From: Deltaproteobacteria bacterium | GTDB taxonomy: Bacteria > Myxococcota_A > UBA9042 > PHBI01 | Assembly: GCA_020632715.1 (NCBI GenBank) | Contig: JACKFA010000001.1 | Span: forward strand, 558,001-622,000 | DNA length: 64,000 bases | Direction of reading: 5' to 3' | Part shown: piece by piece, positions 35,532 to 44,130 of the stretch | How the letters are laid out: each line of letters opens with the position of its first letter | Position numbering within the stretch: position 1 is the first letter of the stretch | Position numbers and translations under genes: made by a program | The notes under the pieces: generated by a model | Database searches by the model: none | What the model was told of the DNA's origin: nothing | The model's input: only the letters and a program-made list of their open reading frames with translations

Positions 35532-36045
35532 GCCCGCCGCGCGCGACCCGCGCGCGCTGCAGGTGTTCGTGTTCCGGCTCGAGGGGGAGCGGACGGTGCT
35601 GCTCGCCGAGCTCGGGCGCGTCCCGGGCGTCGAGGCGCGGCTCGAGGCGGTCGACGCGCACCTCGAGGCGGCGATCGCGGCGCTCGGCGAGGCGGGGGTG
35701 GCCTACCCGGCGCACGCCGTGGCTCACCGCTACGGCTTCTCCGAGGGGGACTACCTGCTGCTCCAGCTCGGCCTCCTGCCGTGGCACGGCCCGGAGGCCG
35801 TGCGGCGCGCGACGACGGCGCTCGGCGAGGCGGCGGCGCAGGCGCGGGTGTCGCACGCTGCGGCGCTCCTCGTCCCCGGCGCCGACGACTGGCGCGCCGT
35901 GCGGCGGCAGATCGCGACGCTCCCGATCGTGGTCGAGCGGCTGGTGTCGCTCGCGCCGATCGAGGGTGAGGACGCAGGCGACGCCGTGATCGTCGTGGGA
36001 CAGGCCCTCCGCGAGCTGCTCGGGCTCGACGAGATCGCCGCGTAG
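35524..36045 (+). CDS. Unknown protein in the bfd-bfr operon
   Basis: 173 residues, no signal peptide or membrane helix. The composition is balanced and the sequence looks globular: alpha-helical N-terminal half (LLAELGRVPGVEARLEAVDA), a central YPAHAVAHRYGFSEGDYLLLQ, and a C-terminal helical part. I do not recognise a family. The ATG overlaps the bfr stop, so translation is coupled to bacterioferritin and it should share Fur control. A role in iron loading or release, or as a partner of Bfr, is only an inference from context. Confidence 0.7.
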   Translation: MSEPAARDPRALQVFVFRLEGERTVLLAELGRVPGVEARLEAVDAHLEAAIAALGEAGVAYPAHAVAHRYGFSEGDYLLLQLGLLPWHGPEAVRRATTALGEAAAQARVSHAAALLVPGADDWRAVRRQIATLPIVVERLVSLAPIEGEDAGDAVIVVGQALRELLGLDEIAA

Positions 36046-36066
36046 CGCCCCGCGGCGCGCGCGCGA

Positions 36067-36687
36067 TCAGGCGCGGCGACGGGCGAGGAGCTGCGAGTCC
36101 GGCGGGCCGTCGGGGGCGCCCTCGACGAGGGCGAGGATCTCGAAGGCGTCGCCGAGATCGGCCGCGAGCTCGCCCGGAGCGGCGAGGAAGCGCGGGCTCG
36201 GGCCGTCGCCCTTGCCGGCGAAGTGCGCGGCGGCTAGCGCGGTCCGGAGGAGGAGCCCGCCCGGGGCCACGCGCGCCGCGATCTGGGCGGCGAGCGCGGG
36301 GGACGGGCGGAAGTGGAGGCAGGTGACGACGTCGTAGGCGGGCGCGAGGCCGCCTGGGAGCCCGGCGTCGAGATCGTGGGGGTGGAGGCGGACGCGGGCC
36401 CCGACGCCGGCGGCGTCCGCGAGGGCCTGGGCCTTCGCGAGCCCGACGGCGCTGACGTCGACGAGATCCACGCGGGCGAGGCCCGCCTGCGCGAGGAAGA
36501 CGCCGGTCTGCCCCTCGCCGGCGGCGACGTCGAGCGCGAGCCCGCCGCGCGCCGGCGCGAGATGCGGCGCGAGGAGGGCCGTCACGGCGGCCTTGGGGGC
36601 GGCGCCCATGACGAGCCCGGCGCCGCCGTAGCGCGCGTCCCACCGCTCCCGATCCGCCTCGCTCACGCTCCCCCTCCCCCGGCTCAT
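36067..36687 (-). CDS. Class I SAM-dependent methyltransferase
   Basis: A 206-residue protein. It begins like TehB/thiopurine-methyltransferase-type enzymes (DRERWDARYGG), with SAM motif I LALDVAAGEGQTGVFLAQAG near 50, motif II VDLVDVSAVGLAKA, and YDVVTCLHF near 120. PGGLLLRTALA follows. The substrate cannot be read. It converges with the unknown bfr-operon gene and diverges from malate dehydrogenase. Confidence 0.85.
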   Translation of the reverse strand: MSRGRGSVSEADRERWDARYGGAGLVMGAAPKAAVTALLAPHLAPARGGLALDVAAGEGQTGVFLAQAGLARVDLVDVSAVGLAKAQALADAAGVGARVRLHPHDLDAGLPGGLAPAYDVVTCLHFRPSPALAAQIAARVAPGGLLLRTALAAAHFAGKGDGPSPRFLAAPGELAADLGDAFEILALVEGAPDGPPDSQLLARRRA

Positions 36688-36764
36688 GAGGGCCGGTGAC
36701 GAGAGTGGACGACGACGGCCTGATTTGCTACTCCGGCGGCGTCTTCCGAACCATGGAGTCCACC

Positions 36765-37757
36765 ATGACCAAGCCCATTCGCGTCGCAGTCACGGGAGCC
36801 GCGGGCCAGATCGGCTACAGCCTCATCTTCTCGATCGCCGCCGGCGACATGCTCGGGCCGGACCAGCCCGTGATCCTGCAGCTCGTGGAGCTGCCGGTCG
36901 CGATGCAGGCCCTCGAGGGCGTCGGGATGGAGCTCGACGACTGCGCGTTCCCGCTGCTCCACAGCATCGAGCTCGCCGATGACCCGATGCAGGGCTTCAA
37001 GGGGGCCGACGTCGTGATGCTCGTCGGCGCGAAGCCGCGCGGCGCCGGGCAGGACCGGTCGGACCTCATCAAGTCGAACGGCCCGATCTTCACGGGCCAG
37101 GGCGAGGCGATCGACGCGGTCGCGGCGGACGACGCGAAGATCATCGTCGTCGGCAACCCGTGCAACACGAACGCGCTCATCGCGCAGTCGCGCGCGAAGC
37201 GGATCCCGAAGAAGAACTTCACGGCGATGACGCGCCTCGACCAGAACCGCGCGGTCGGCCAGATCGCGCGCAAGGCGGGCGTCGCCCCGGCGGACGTGCA
37301 CGACGTCTTCGTGTGGGGCAACCACTCCGACACGATGGTGCCGGACGTGTCGCTCGGCACCGTGCGCACGGGGTCGGGCACGAAGAGCGTGGTCGAGGCG
37401 GTCTCGGCGGACTGGCTCGGCGGCGACTTCGACAAGACGGTGCGGACGCGCGGAAAGGCCATCATCGTGGCGCGCGGCAAGTCGTCGGCGGCGAGCGCGG
37501 CGATGTCGGCGGTGAACCACATCCACGACTGGTTCCTCGGCACGGGCGAGAGCAAGATCACGTCGATGGCGGTGCCGTCGGACGGCTCCTACGGGATCCC
37601 CGAGGGGCTCATCTACTCGTTCCCGGTCAAGATCACGGCGCCGTGGCAGTACGAGATCGTGCGCGACCTCAAGGTCGACGACGCGACGAAGACCCGCATG
37701 ATGGCGTCGGCGAAGGAGCTCGAGGAGGAGCGCGCCGCGGTGGCGGATCTGCTCTAG
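36765..37757 (+). CDS. mdh: Malate dehydrogenase
   Basis: A 330-residue cytosolic-type NAD malate dehydrogenase of the TCA cycle. TGAAGQIGYSLIFSIAAGDM is the Rossmann signature; the substrate Arg lie in KPRGAGQDRSDL, and the catalytic His is in VWGNHSDTMVPD. The ATG at 36765 is used (GGAG 6 bases upstream, length fits the family); an in-frame ATG at 36753 is possible. A strong terminator follows. Confidence 0.97.
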   Translation: MTKPIRVAVTGAAGQIGYSLIFSIAAGDMLGPDQPVILQLVELPVAMQALEGVGMELDDCAFPLLHSIELADDPMQGFKGADVVMLVGAKPRGAGQDRSDLIKSNGPIFTGQGEAIDAVAADDAKIIVVGNPCNTNALIAQSRAKRIPKKNFTAMTRLDQNRAVGQIARKAGVAPADVHDVFVWGNHSDTMVPDVSLGTVRTGSGTKSVVEAVSADWLGGDFDKTVRTRGKAIIVARGKSSAASAAMSAVNHIHDWFLGTGESKITSMAVPSDGSYGIPEGLIYSFPVKITAPWQYEIVRDLKVDDATKTRMMASAKELEEERAAVADLL

Positions 37758-37815
37758 CAGTCCTCCGGGACCGCGCGACGCCGCGCCTCGCGCGCGTTGT
37801 GCAATGCAAAAAAGG

Positions 37816-37845
37816 AAGGGCGGCTCACGGGCCGCCCTTCGCTTT
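37816..37845 (+). terminator. Rho-independent terminator after mdh
   Basis: A perfect 9-base-pair stem (AAGGGCGGC at 37816-37824 with GCCGCCCTT at 37831-37839, loop TCACGG) is followed by CGCTTTTC. An A-rich stretch precedes it, so it may also work on the minus strand. Confidence 0.8.
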
Positions 37846-37918
37846 TCAAGCTCCTCCCACGCGCTACCGCACTGCAGCAAGACGCCGACCGACCGCCGCG
37901 TCGGGTCCCTCCGCGGAA

Positions 37919-38349
37919 CCCTCCGTGCCTCCGTGCCTCCGTGGTTTCGTTCAGAACCCACCGGGATCGCTGAGCAACGGCCAAGCGCCGAACAAGTCTC
38001 GCGCCAAGGCGCGGAGACGCCGAGGCGGGCTCATCCAGACCTCCTTGGCGCCTTCGCGACTTCGCGCGAGCCCCGCACCGATGCCGTTCAGTTGAGGTCT
38101 GAGCCGCCGTAGTGCATGTGGTCTCGCCCTTGAGACGCTCTTCTGGCGGCGGTAGATCCGGCTGCCATGTGTGATCCGAGGGGACGACCACGGAGGCACT
38201 GAGGCACGGAGGGTTCAGTGGAGCAACCCGCCTCGGGGCACCGACTGGGCGCTGGGGGAGTGCCCGGCACGATCCCTCCGTGCCTCCGTGCCTCCGTGGT
38301 TTCCCTCCCGATTCAGCGAACATGCCGCTAACTGAACGGCATTGGTGCG
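37919..38349. repeat. Cluster of dispersed intergenic repeats
   Basis: The 620-base gap 37758-38377 has no real gene. It holds three copies of a 26-base sequence built from CCTCCGTG units ending GTGG: two identical direct copies at 37919-37944 and 38274-38299, and an inverted, slightly diverged copy at 38188-38213. A second family reads CTCGCGCCAAGGCGCGGAGA (from about 37997) with an inverted relative at 38041-38070. A third sequence forms the inverted ends described separately at 38074 and 38330. Small ORFs here only translate the repeats (for example NHGGTEARR-like peptides). Confidence 0.75.
38074..38349. mobile_element. MITE-like element with 20-base terminal inverted repeats (candidate)
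   Basis: The ends CGCACCGATGCCGTTCAGTT (38074-38093) and AACTGAACGGCATTGGTGCG (38330-38349) are inverted repeats with 19 of 20 matches, enclosing 276 bases. Inside lies an inverted pair of the CCTCCGTG repeat (38188-38213 and 38274-38299) that could form a long hairpin. No transposase is coded. A non-autonomous mobile element is an inference; a target-site duplication is not obvious. Confidence 0.4.
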
Positions 38350-38377
38350 AGAGCGACGACCCGATGAAGGCGACGGG

Positions 38378-39760
38378 TCAGCCCTCGAGCGGCATCAGGC
38401 AGTGCTCGACGAGCTGCCGCGGCGTCGGCTGCTTGGCCGCGTACCACTTGAGGAGCACGTCGGCGGGGCTCTGCTTCTTCTTCACGAGCGCCGCGAGCGG
38501 CTCGAGGAAGACGCTCTCGTCCTCGATCCCGCCGGCCTGCGCCTGCTTCCCGAGCGAGGCGCGCGCGATGTCGACGAGCTCCTGCGCGAGGTCGGCCGTC
38601 AGGTGACCGGCGGGCGTGCGCGCCGCCATCCCGAGGCGCGGCACCACCTCGCGGTGGGCGATCCGGTCGCCGAACGACCAGCGCCGCACCACGTCGAACG
38701 CCGCGAGCGCCGCGTCCTCGTCGTAGAGGAGCCCCTTCCAGAGCGCCGGCAGCGCGCAGATCAGGTCCGGCTCGACGAGGTCGGCCGTCCGCGTCTCGAG
38801 GTAGGTCTTGAGGCGCACGTCCGGGAACAGCGTCGAGAGGTGCATCTCCCAGTCCGCGAGCGTCGCGTGGTGCCCCATGAAGCCGTCGCGCACGAAGCGC
38901 GAGAACGGGAGCCCGGCGCAGTTCAGGTACTCCCCGCCGCGCAGGATGAAGAAGAGCGGCACCTCGTAGGCCCAGCGCACGTACTGCTCGTACGTCGGGA
39001 GCTCCCCGTCGAACGCGAACGGCAGGAGCCCCGTGCGGTCGGCGTCCGTCTCGAGCCAGATCGCCGCGCGGTAGCTCTTGTAGCCGTTCGGCACCCCGCG
39101 CGCGAACGGCGAGTTCGAGAACATCGCCGTCACGATGGAGGACACCCCCATCGCCGTCCGGAGCTTCTGCCCCATGTCGCGCTCGTCCGACCAGTCCAGG
39201 TTCGCCTGGACCGTGCAGGTCGCCTGCATCATGTAGCGCGCGAGGCGCCCGCGCGTCGGCAGGTACTCGCGCATGATGTGGTAGCGCCGCTTCGGCATCC
39301 ACCCGATGTCGTCGATGTCGTGCACGGGCTGGAAGCCGAGCCAGAGCCAGCGCACCGGGAGCTCGCTCGAGAGCATCCGCAGCTCCGCGAGGTGCCGGTC
39401 GAGCTCCTCGCGTGTCTCGAAGACCGTCGCGTACGCCTTCCCGGAGAGCTCGACCTGCCCGCCCGGCTCGAGCGAGATGGAGCCGTTCTGCGAGGCGAGC
39501 GCGATGAGCTCGCCGTTGTCGACCTGCGGCTGCCACCCGCACGTGCTCTTCATGCGGTCGAGGAGCGAGAGGATCCCGGGCTCGCCGCCCTCCCCGCGGT
39601 ACTTCAGCGGCTTCAGCTCCGGCAGCGAGAGCGCGAACTTCTCGTGCTCCGTCCCGACCTTCCAGGCGTCCCGCGGCCGCTCGCCGCGCGCGTGGTGGTC
39701 GATGAGCTGGGAGACCGCCCGGATCGGCGTCTCGTCCCCGGACCCTTCGTGACTGCTCAC
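38378..39760 (-). CDS. gshA: Glutamate-cysteine ligase (type 3, GCS2 family)
   Basis: 460 residues from the GTG at 39760, the usual length for the plant/alphaproteobacterial-type enzyme. It makes gamma-glutamylcysteine, the first step of glutathione. Features are the early WKVGTEHEKFALS, GSISLEPGGQVELSG, TCTVQANLDWSDERDMGQKL and RWAYEVPLFFI. An AGAGG site lies 5 bases before this GTG. Another in-frame GTG at 39835 would add 25 disordered residues, but a TATAGC box (39829-39824) overlaps it, so the shorter form is preferred. Glutathione would also serve the maiA isomerase. Confidence 0.9.
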   Translation of the reverse strand: MSSHEGSGDETPIRAVSQLIDHHARGERPRDAWKVGTEHEKFALSLPELKPLKYRGEGGEPGILSLLDRMKSTCGWQPQVDNGELIALASQNGSISLEPGGQVELSGKAYATVFETREELDRHLAELRMLSSELPVRWLWLGFQPVHDIDDIGWMPKRRYHIMREYLPTRGRLARYMMQATCTVQANLDWSDERDMGQKLRTAMGVSSIVTAMFSNSPFARGVPNGYKSYRAAIWLETDADRTGLLPFAFDGELPTYEQYVRWAYEVPLFFILRGGEYLNCAGLPFSRFVRDGFMGHHATLADWEMHLSTLFPDVRLKTYLETRTADLVEPDLICALPALWKGLLYDEDAALAAFDVVRRWSFGDRIAHREVVPRLGMAARTPAGHLTADLAQELVDIARASLGKQAQAGGIEDESVFLEPLAALVKKKQSPADVLLKWYAAKQPTPRQLVEHCLMPLEG

Positions 39761-39909
39761 GGCTGCCTCTGGCGTCTGTGTCGTGTCGCGTCCACCGGGG
39801 TCGCCGTCGGCCCCGGGCGGTGGGCTATACCGCACCCTCGGGTGGGGACCTCACGAAATCGTACTCGCCGCGCTGACATTCGCACCGCGCGCGACGCGTG
39901 CCCGGGCGT

Positions 39910-40830
39910 TCAGGCCTTCGTGCCCTTCTTCGACTTCCGCCGCGAGCGCCGCGACTGACGCGTCTTCGGCCCGGCGTCGGCGGGCAGATCGTCCCCGTCG
40001 CCGTCCGCGGTGTCACCGCCCTCGCCGTCGTCGCCTTCGTCGTCACCGGCCGACGCCTCGACCGGCGCGGCCGCGGCGTCGTCGTCGTCCGATATCGCCG
40101 CGATCGTCTTGGTCGCCTCGGGCTCGTCGTCGTCGACCCACGCCTGCATCATCATCGTGGCCTCGGGCTCGGCCGGGGCCGGCGCGGACGCGGGCTCGGC
40201 GGCGGCGAGGTCCGCGAGCTCGGGGAGCGCGTCGTCATCGTCGTCCGCCATGGCGGGCATCGCCATCGTCGCCTCGAGCGGCGCGGACGCCTCGGCGGAG
40301 CTCGCCGTGGCGGGCGCGTCGTCATCGAACCCGGACAGCGCGGAGAGCTCGGGCGCGTCGTCGTCGAACGCGGAGAAGAGCGCGTCGGGCTCAGCCGGCG
40401 CCCCGTCGCTCGCGCCGCCGAAGGCGTCGGCGTCGAAGAGCGAGGCCGCCTGCATGTCCTCGACGGTGCCGCCGCCCGTCTCGAGGCCGGCGAACGGGTC
40501 CTCGCCGAGGTCGAAGTCGCTCGAGCCCGCGAAGATGTCGGGCAGCGGCTCGTCGGCGGCCCCGCCGTCACCCGCGCCCGCGCCCGCGGGCGCGGCCTCG
40601 AGGACGCCGCTCTCCTCGGCGGCGGCGGCGAGCTCGTGGAACGTCGGGAGCTCCTCGTGCGCGTCGCCGAAGTCCGGCTCGGCGAGCTCGACGACGGCCG
40701 CCGCGCGCTCGCGCGCCCGCTGGATCGCGGCGCGGTAGTGCTCGGCGAAGGCCGCGAGGATCACCTCGCGCTCCGGCAGGGACTGGTTCTTGTCGAGGAG
40801 CTCGATCGCAACGGGCTCGATGGTCGCCAC
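39910..40830 (-). CDS. Acidic low-complexity protein, unknown
   Basis: 306 residues from a GTG with GGAGG 6 bases upstream. Residues 1-60 look like a short helical domain (NQSLPEREVILAAFAEHYRA). The rest is an Asp/Ala/Pro-rich disordered stretch with many acidic runs and repeated EATM / DDDEPEAT motifs, ending in a very basic tail (RQSRRSRRKSKKGTKA). The opposite charges suggest self-association or binding to nucleic acid or polymerase, but there is no family match and the function is unknown. Confidence 0.65.
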   Translation of the reverse strand: MATIEPVAIELLDKNQSLPEREVILAAFAEHYRAAIQRARERAAAVVELAEPDFGDAHEELPTFHELAAAAEESGVLEAAPAGAGAGDGGAADEPLPDIFAGSSDFDLGEDPFAGLETGGGTVEDMQAASLFDADAFGGASDGAPAEPDALFSAFDDDAPELSALSGFDDDAPATASSAEASAPLEATMAMPAMADDDDDALPELADLAAAEPASAPAPAEPEATMMMQAWVDDDEPEATKTIAAISDDDDAAAAPVEASAGDDEGDDGEGGDTADGDGDDLPADAGPKTRQSRRSRRKSKKGTKA

Positions 40831-40999
40831 GCGGGGCCTCCTGGCGGGGCGCGGCGGGCGCCCCAGGCTTGAGCCACCGAGCCGCGCGCTCGCGCGGGCC
40901 TCGGCTTCGGTAACGGCAGATGTGTCTCGGCTGGATTCTAGCGGCTCGGCGCCCTCCGTCGCGAGGCTCGGGTCGCCCCGCGCGCGGCGCGCGCGCCTA

Positions 41000-42073
41000 T
41001 CAGATGGTCACGGGCGGGTTGCTCTCGACCCAGGTCGCGATGATGGCGCGGTCGGGCTCCGAGAGGTGGAGGAGCTCGATGCCCATCCCGGGCGGTCCTC
41101 CCGACTCGCCGCGCTGGCGACGCCAGGCGACGACGCCGGTCGCCTCGAGCTGCGAGCCCTTGAGGCCCACGCGGACGCGCACCTCGCGGCCCACCTTGAG
41201 CAGGTTCGGCGTGGCGATGAAGATCCCGGGCAGATCGTCCGGGCCGTCGTTCCGGTAGGTGAAGAACTCGTGCGCCTCGCCCGAGTCCATCTGCGCCTCG
41301 AGCGTGATGCGGAACTGGTTCGTCCGCGCCCTCGCGCGCCCCTTCCGGCGCCGCGTCACCTCGTCCTCGGTGCGCGAGTTGGCACCGAAGGCCTCTCCCG
41401 GGCCGTCCGTCTCCGTCTCGCCCCCGACGACCGTCACCGGCTCGCCCCGGATGTCCGCCCCGTGGCTCACGCGTCCGGGTTGCGCGTGAGCCGAACTGGG
41501 CGGCGGCCCGGTCGCCCGGGGCTCGGCTTCTTCATGGTCGTCGTCGTCTTCCTCGTCCTCCCCGAGGAGGGAGGACGACGACGTCACGAGCTCGCGCAGC
41601 GCCGTCGAGATGTCGCGCTCGCGCTGGAGCAGCTTCTTCTCGATGTCGGCGGTCGCGCCCTCGGCCTTCTCCATGGCCTCGTAGCGCGCGGCGTAGAGCG
41701 CCTCGCGCGCCTCGGCGAGCTTCATGCGCTCGGCGAGCACGGCCTGCCGGCGCTCGAGGATCTCCTTCCGCTGCTCGGGGCAGCCGATGGCGATCGTGGC
41801 CGACTTGCTCGCGCTCTCGGAGCCGGAGAGGCGGTCGTCGACGAGCGTCTTCGCCGCGGGGCCGATCGACTCCGCGCGCGCGACCAGGTTCTGCTCCTGC
41901 TCGCCGACGAAGGCGACCAGGTTCAGGAGGGTGCGGTTCCGCTTGCGGAAGGCGCGCTCCATCTGCGCGACGCCCTGCTCCTGCTCGTAGAGCTGCGCCT
42001 CCATCTCCACGAGGCCCTGCTCCTGCTCGAACAGCTGCTGCTCTTCCACGAGGAACGTGTCTTTCTCGGCCAT
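41000..42073 (-). CDS. Coiled-coil protein with C-terminal PilZ domain
   Basis: 357 residues. The first 165 are a Glu/Gln-rich coiled coil (VEEQQLFEQEQGLVEMEAQL, then RERDISTALRELV). A disordered acidic linker follows. From about 255 there is a PilZ domain of the type common in Myxococcota (RARTNQFRITLEAQMDSGEA, GIFIATPNLLKVGREVRVRV, GVVAWRRQ, PPGMGIELL). It may link cyclic-di-GMP to motility or cell-surface machinery. AGGAG lies 4 bases before the ATG. An outside GGDEF-EAL source is found at 11254-13323. Confidence 0.85.
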   Translation of the reverse strand: MAEKDTFLVEEQQLFEQEQGLVEMEAQLYEQEQGVAQMERAFRKRNRTLLNLVAFVGEQEQNLVARAESIGPAAKTLVDDRLSGSESASKSATIAIGCPEQRKEILERRQAVLAERMKLAEAREALYAARYEAMEKAEGATADIEKKLLQRERDISTALRELVTSSSSLLGEDEEDDDDHEEAEPRATGPPPSSAHAQPGRVSHGADIRGEPVTVVGGETETDGPGEAFGANSRTEDEVTRRRKGRARARTNQFRITLEAQMDSGEAHEFFTYRNDGPDDLPGIFIATPNLLKVGREVRVRVGLKGSQLEATGVVAWRRQRGESGGPPGMGIELLHLSEPDRAIIATWVESNPPVTI

Positions 42074-42183
42074 GGATCTCCTGCCTCGTAGGGCGCCCCT
42101 CGGGGCGCGGCAACCATCTCAACCGTCGCGGCCGGGGCCGCGTGAGGCGCGTCCTCCAGACGAGGGCGCGCCGACCGTCTGGC

Positions 42184-43470
42184 TCACCCCTCGCGCGGGC
42201 CCTCCCGCTGCGCGTCCTGCTCGTCGAGCTGCTTCTCGCGCCGCTCGATGAGCGGGTGCCGCCCGTGGCGGGTGATGAGCTCGGCGAGGAGCGCGCGCCC
42301 CTCGTCGACGAGCCCGTTGTTCACGTAGAAGTCGAGCTCGCGGAGCTCCTCCTCGAGCCGACTCGTGACCACCTGGTCGCCGGCCGTGCCCGGCACGTTC
42401 AAGACGATGCCGGCCGGCTCGAGCTCGCCCCGGACCTCGTCCGGGATGAAGGCGTCGTCGACGATCGTGTTCTCGGCGCCGCCGCCGAAGCCGATCTCGT
42501 CGTCGTCGAAGTCGAACTCGAAGTCGTCGTCGAAGTCGTCCGCGTCGTCGGCCGCCGCCGCCGCGTTCGCGACCGTCGGGCGCCCCTTCGCGACCGCTCC
42601 CGGCGCCCGCTGGCGCACGAGCTGCGGGTAGAACTCGAGCGTCTGCCCCTCGGCCTCGGTGCCCGACTCGCCGAGCGACTCGCGCGCGGAGCGGTCGTTC
42701 GGGTCGAGCATGAGGATCTTCGTGAAGCACTCGTCGCGCTCGTGCACGAAGCCGTTCTTGTCGTAGATGCGCGCCATCTCCTTCAGGACGGCGACCGCCT
42801 TGTGGACCTGCCCGAGCTGGTTGAAGGTCTCGGCGAGGAGGCCGAGCACCTCGAGGTCCTTCGGGGCCGCCTCGAAGGCGGTCTTGAGCTTCGCGAGCGC
42901 GCGCTGCGGCTCCTCGCGGGCGACGTAGGAGGTGGCGAGCGTGCGCGCGACGGCGATGTCGTCGGGCTTGTGGTAGAGGAGCCGCTCCGCGACGACCTGG
43001 TAGTCGGTCTCGGCCGCGCCCTGGTCGAGCACGTCGGCCACGCGGCGGAGCTCGCGCACGGCGTCCGCGTGCTGCCCGAAGCCGCTGTGGGCCTCGGCGA
43101 GGCGCAGGCGGTCGGCGAGGTTCTCGCTGTCGCGCTCGAGCAGCGACGAGACGACCTCGAGCGCGGCCTTCCTGCCCGCGGTGCCGTCGGCGCCGACCGC
43201 GCGCACGGCGAGATCGTAGCGGGTCGCGGCCTCCTCGAAGAGGCCGTGCTCGGTATAGAGGCGGCCGAGGGCGACCTGCGCCTCGCGCGCCTTCGGGTCG
43301 AGGCGCGCCGCGTGGAGGTAGACGCCGAACGCCTTGAGCCCGAAGCCGTCGCGCTCATAGCGGCGCGCGATGTCGATGAACTGGCGCACGGCGCTCTTCG
43401 TGTCACCCGAGCGCTCGTGGAGATCGGCGAGCTCGAGGCGGGCGCGCATGTCGCCTTCGTCGGCCACCAC
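42184..43470 (-). CDS. TPR-repeat protein (start uncertain)
   Basis: 428 residues from the first usual start, a GTG at 43470. TPR units are plain (ARLELADLHERSGDTKSAVR, AQVALGRLYTEHGLFEEAAT, LRLAEAHSGFGQHADAVREL, AVARTLATSYVAREEPQRAL), and an acidic patch (DDADDFDDDFEFDFDDDEIG) lies near residue 305. In-frame protein-like sequence continues upstream for about 32 codons (ITAIDKEKLVASAQRFLRKG, then QYKRAIGEVEKI), typical for the N-terminus of this family, but there is no ATG, GTG or TTG before the TAG at 43572; the natural first codon would be an ATC at 43566. It is a scaffold or assembly protein of unknown role. Confidence 0.8.
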   Translation of the reverse strand: MVADEGDMRARLELADLHERSGDTKSAVRQFIDIARRYERDGFGLKAFGVYLHAARLDPKAREAQVALGRLYTEHGLFEEAATRYDLAVRAVGADGTAGRKAALEVVSSLLERDSENLADRLRLAEAHSGFGQHADAVRELRRVADVLDQGAAETDYQVVAERLLYHKPDDIAVARTLATSYVAREEPQRALAKLKTAFEAAPKDLEVLGLLAETFNQLGQVHKAVAVLKEMARIYDKNGFVHERDECFTKILMLDPNDRSARESLGESGTEAEGQTLEFYPQLVRQRAPGAVAKGRPTVANAAAAADDADDFDDDFEFDFDDDEIGFGGGAENTIVDDAFIPDEVRGELEPAGIVLNVPGTAGDQVVTSRLEEELRELDFYVNNGLVDEGRALLAELITRHGRHPLIERREKQLDEQDAQREGPREG

Positions 43471-43668
43471 GATCTTCTCGACCTCGCCGATGGCCCGCTT
43501 GTACTGCCCCTTCCGCAGGAAGCGCTGGGCCGAGGCGACGAGCTTCTCTTTATCGATCGCGGTGATGCCCTACCCCCAGGAGTCGAAAGACCCGAGCTAC
43601 CATGCACGGTGGTACACCAGAGCGAGGCGGATCGTCCACCTCACCCGGAGCGGTCGCCGCGAGGGGGC

Positions 43669-44130
43669 TCACCCGCCCCTGGCGAGGTGGCCGACCAGCG
43701 CGCGCAGGCCGAGCAGGTAGCTGTCCGGCCCGAAGCCCATGAGGCGGCCCACCACGACGTCCGCGATGGTGGAGTGGTGGCGGAACGCCTCGCGCGCGTA
43801 CACGTTCGAGAGGTGCACCTCGACCGCCGGCACGGCGACGGCGAGCAGCGCGTCGCGGATGGCGACCGACGTGTGGGTGTAGGCCGCCGGGTTGATGAGG
43901 ATCCCGGCGAACGCGCCGCCGCCGCACCCCTGGATGGCGTCGACCAGGGCGCCCTCGCCGTTGTGCTGGCTCGCCGTCACGGCGACGCCGAGCTCGCCCG
44001 CGAGGGCCGCGAGGCGCGCGTCGATCGCGGCGAGCGTGAGCGCCCCGTAGATGCTCTCCTCGCGCGTCCCGAGGAGGTTCAGGTTCGGCCCGTGGAGGAC
44101 CCGGATGGCCACCGTCGGCGCGTCGCTCAT
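43669..44130 (-). CDS. aroQ: 3-dehydroquinate dehydratase, type II
   Basis: 153 residues. LHGPNLNLLGTREESIYGAL carries the catalytic loop Arg and Tyr, QHNGEGALVDAI and INPAAYTHTSVAI the substrate-binding residues, and VEVHLSNVYAREAFRHHS the catalytic His/Ser region. It dehydrates 3-dehydroquinate in the shikimate pathway. The start overlaps the stop of the small TPR gene as ATGA, and the aroB and aroK genes lie just upstream on the same strand. Confidence 0.96.
   Translation of the reverse strand: MSDAPTVAIRVLHGPNLNLLGTREESIYGALTLAAIDARLAALAGELGVAVTASQHNGEGALVDAIQGCGGGAFAGILINPAAYTHTSVAIRDALLAVAVPAVEVHLSNVYAREAFRHHSTIADVVVGRLMGFGPDSYLLGLRALVGHLARGG

Noticed and set aside
37754..38323. Minus-strand ORF of 189 codons between mdh and gshA
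   Set aside because: It translates the dispersed repeats (RRHGGTE-like peptides) and contains no domain; it starts and ends inside repeat DNA.
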